Below the pieces are notes generated by a model. That model worked only from the letters and a program-made list of their open reading frames with translations, did not search any database and was not told the origin of the DNA. Of a stretch of 5,201 nt of DNA, positions 4,936 through 5,201 are shown piece by piece. How positions within the stretch are numbered: position 1 is the first letter of the stretch; every line of letters starts with the position of its first letter. The translations under genes were made by a program, and so were the position numbers. This DNA is from Methanobacterium sp. (GTDB lineage Archaea > Methanobacteriota > Methanobacteria > Methanobacteriales > Methanobacteriaceae), in NCBI GenBank assembly GCA_003162655.1, contig PMMY01000055.1, positions 224-5,424 of the forward strand, read 5' to 3'.

Positions 4936-5201
<266 letters not shown>

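Overview
The window looks like chromosomal DNA from a methanogenic archaeon of the Methanobacteriales (Methanobacterium-like). The DNA is AT-rich. Several genes have Shine-Dalgarno sites complementary to the archaeal 16S 3' end, and other starts look leaderless behind TATA boxes. Ribosomal proteins L3 and L4 are clearly the archaeal type. The gene just upstream of L3 is a SPOUT-fold RNA methyltransferase, an arrangement I recall from Methanothermobacter thermautotrophicus (MTH1 next to L3). The genus is inference.

Layout. The left part is on the minus strand: a 6-TM potassium channel with a TVGYGD filter, cut by the window edge (1-677), and upstream of it a DUF308/HdeD-type membrane protein (769-1299) with a hairpin-plus-oligo-T terminator between them. 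A divergent intergenic region (1300-1511) holds a perfect 17-nt palindrome. The plus strand then carries a very acidic, coiled-coil-rich 121-residue protein of unknown function (1512-1877), an NfsB-like FMN nitroreductase (2006-2605), a 302-bp gap with inverted repeats and a well-placed TATA box (2606-2907), the SPOUT methyltransferase (2908-3732), a 171-bp gap built largely from degenerate copies of the 3' end of that gene, ribosomal protein L3 (3904-4914), and the first 88 codons of L4 (4936-5201, cut by the edge).

How the genes fit together. The right-hand part is translation machinery: a probable rRNA methyltransferase followed by the head of the large ribosomal-protein operon, where L3 and L4 are 21 nt apart and surely cotranscribed. 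The left genes (channel, DUF308 protein, acidic protein, nitroreductase) each look separately transcribed and show no shared pathway. I see no CRISPR array, insertion sequence, phage gene, tRNA or rRNA, and no convincing novel multi-gene system. The most unusual structure is the set of diverged, partly frame-preserving copies of the methyltransferase gene's 3' end in front of L3.
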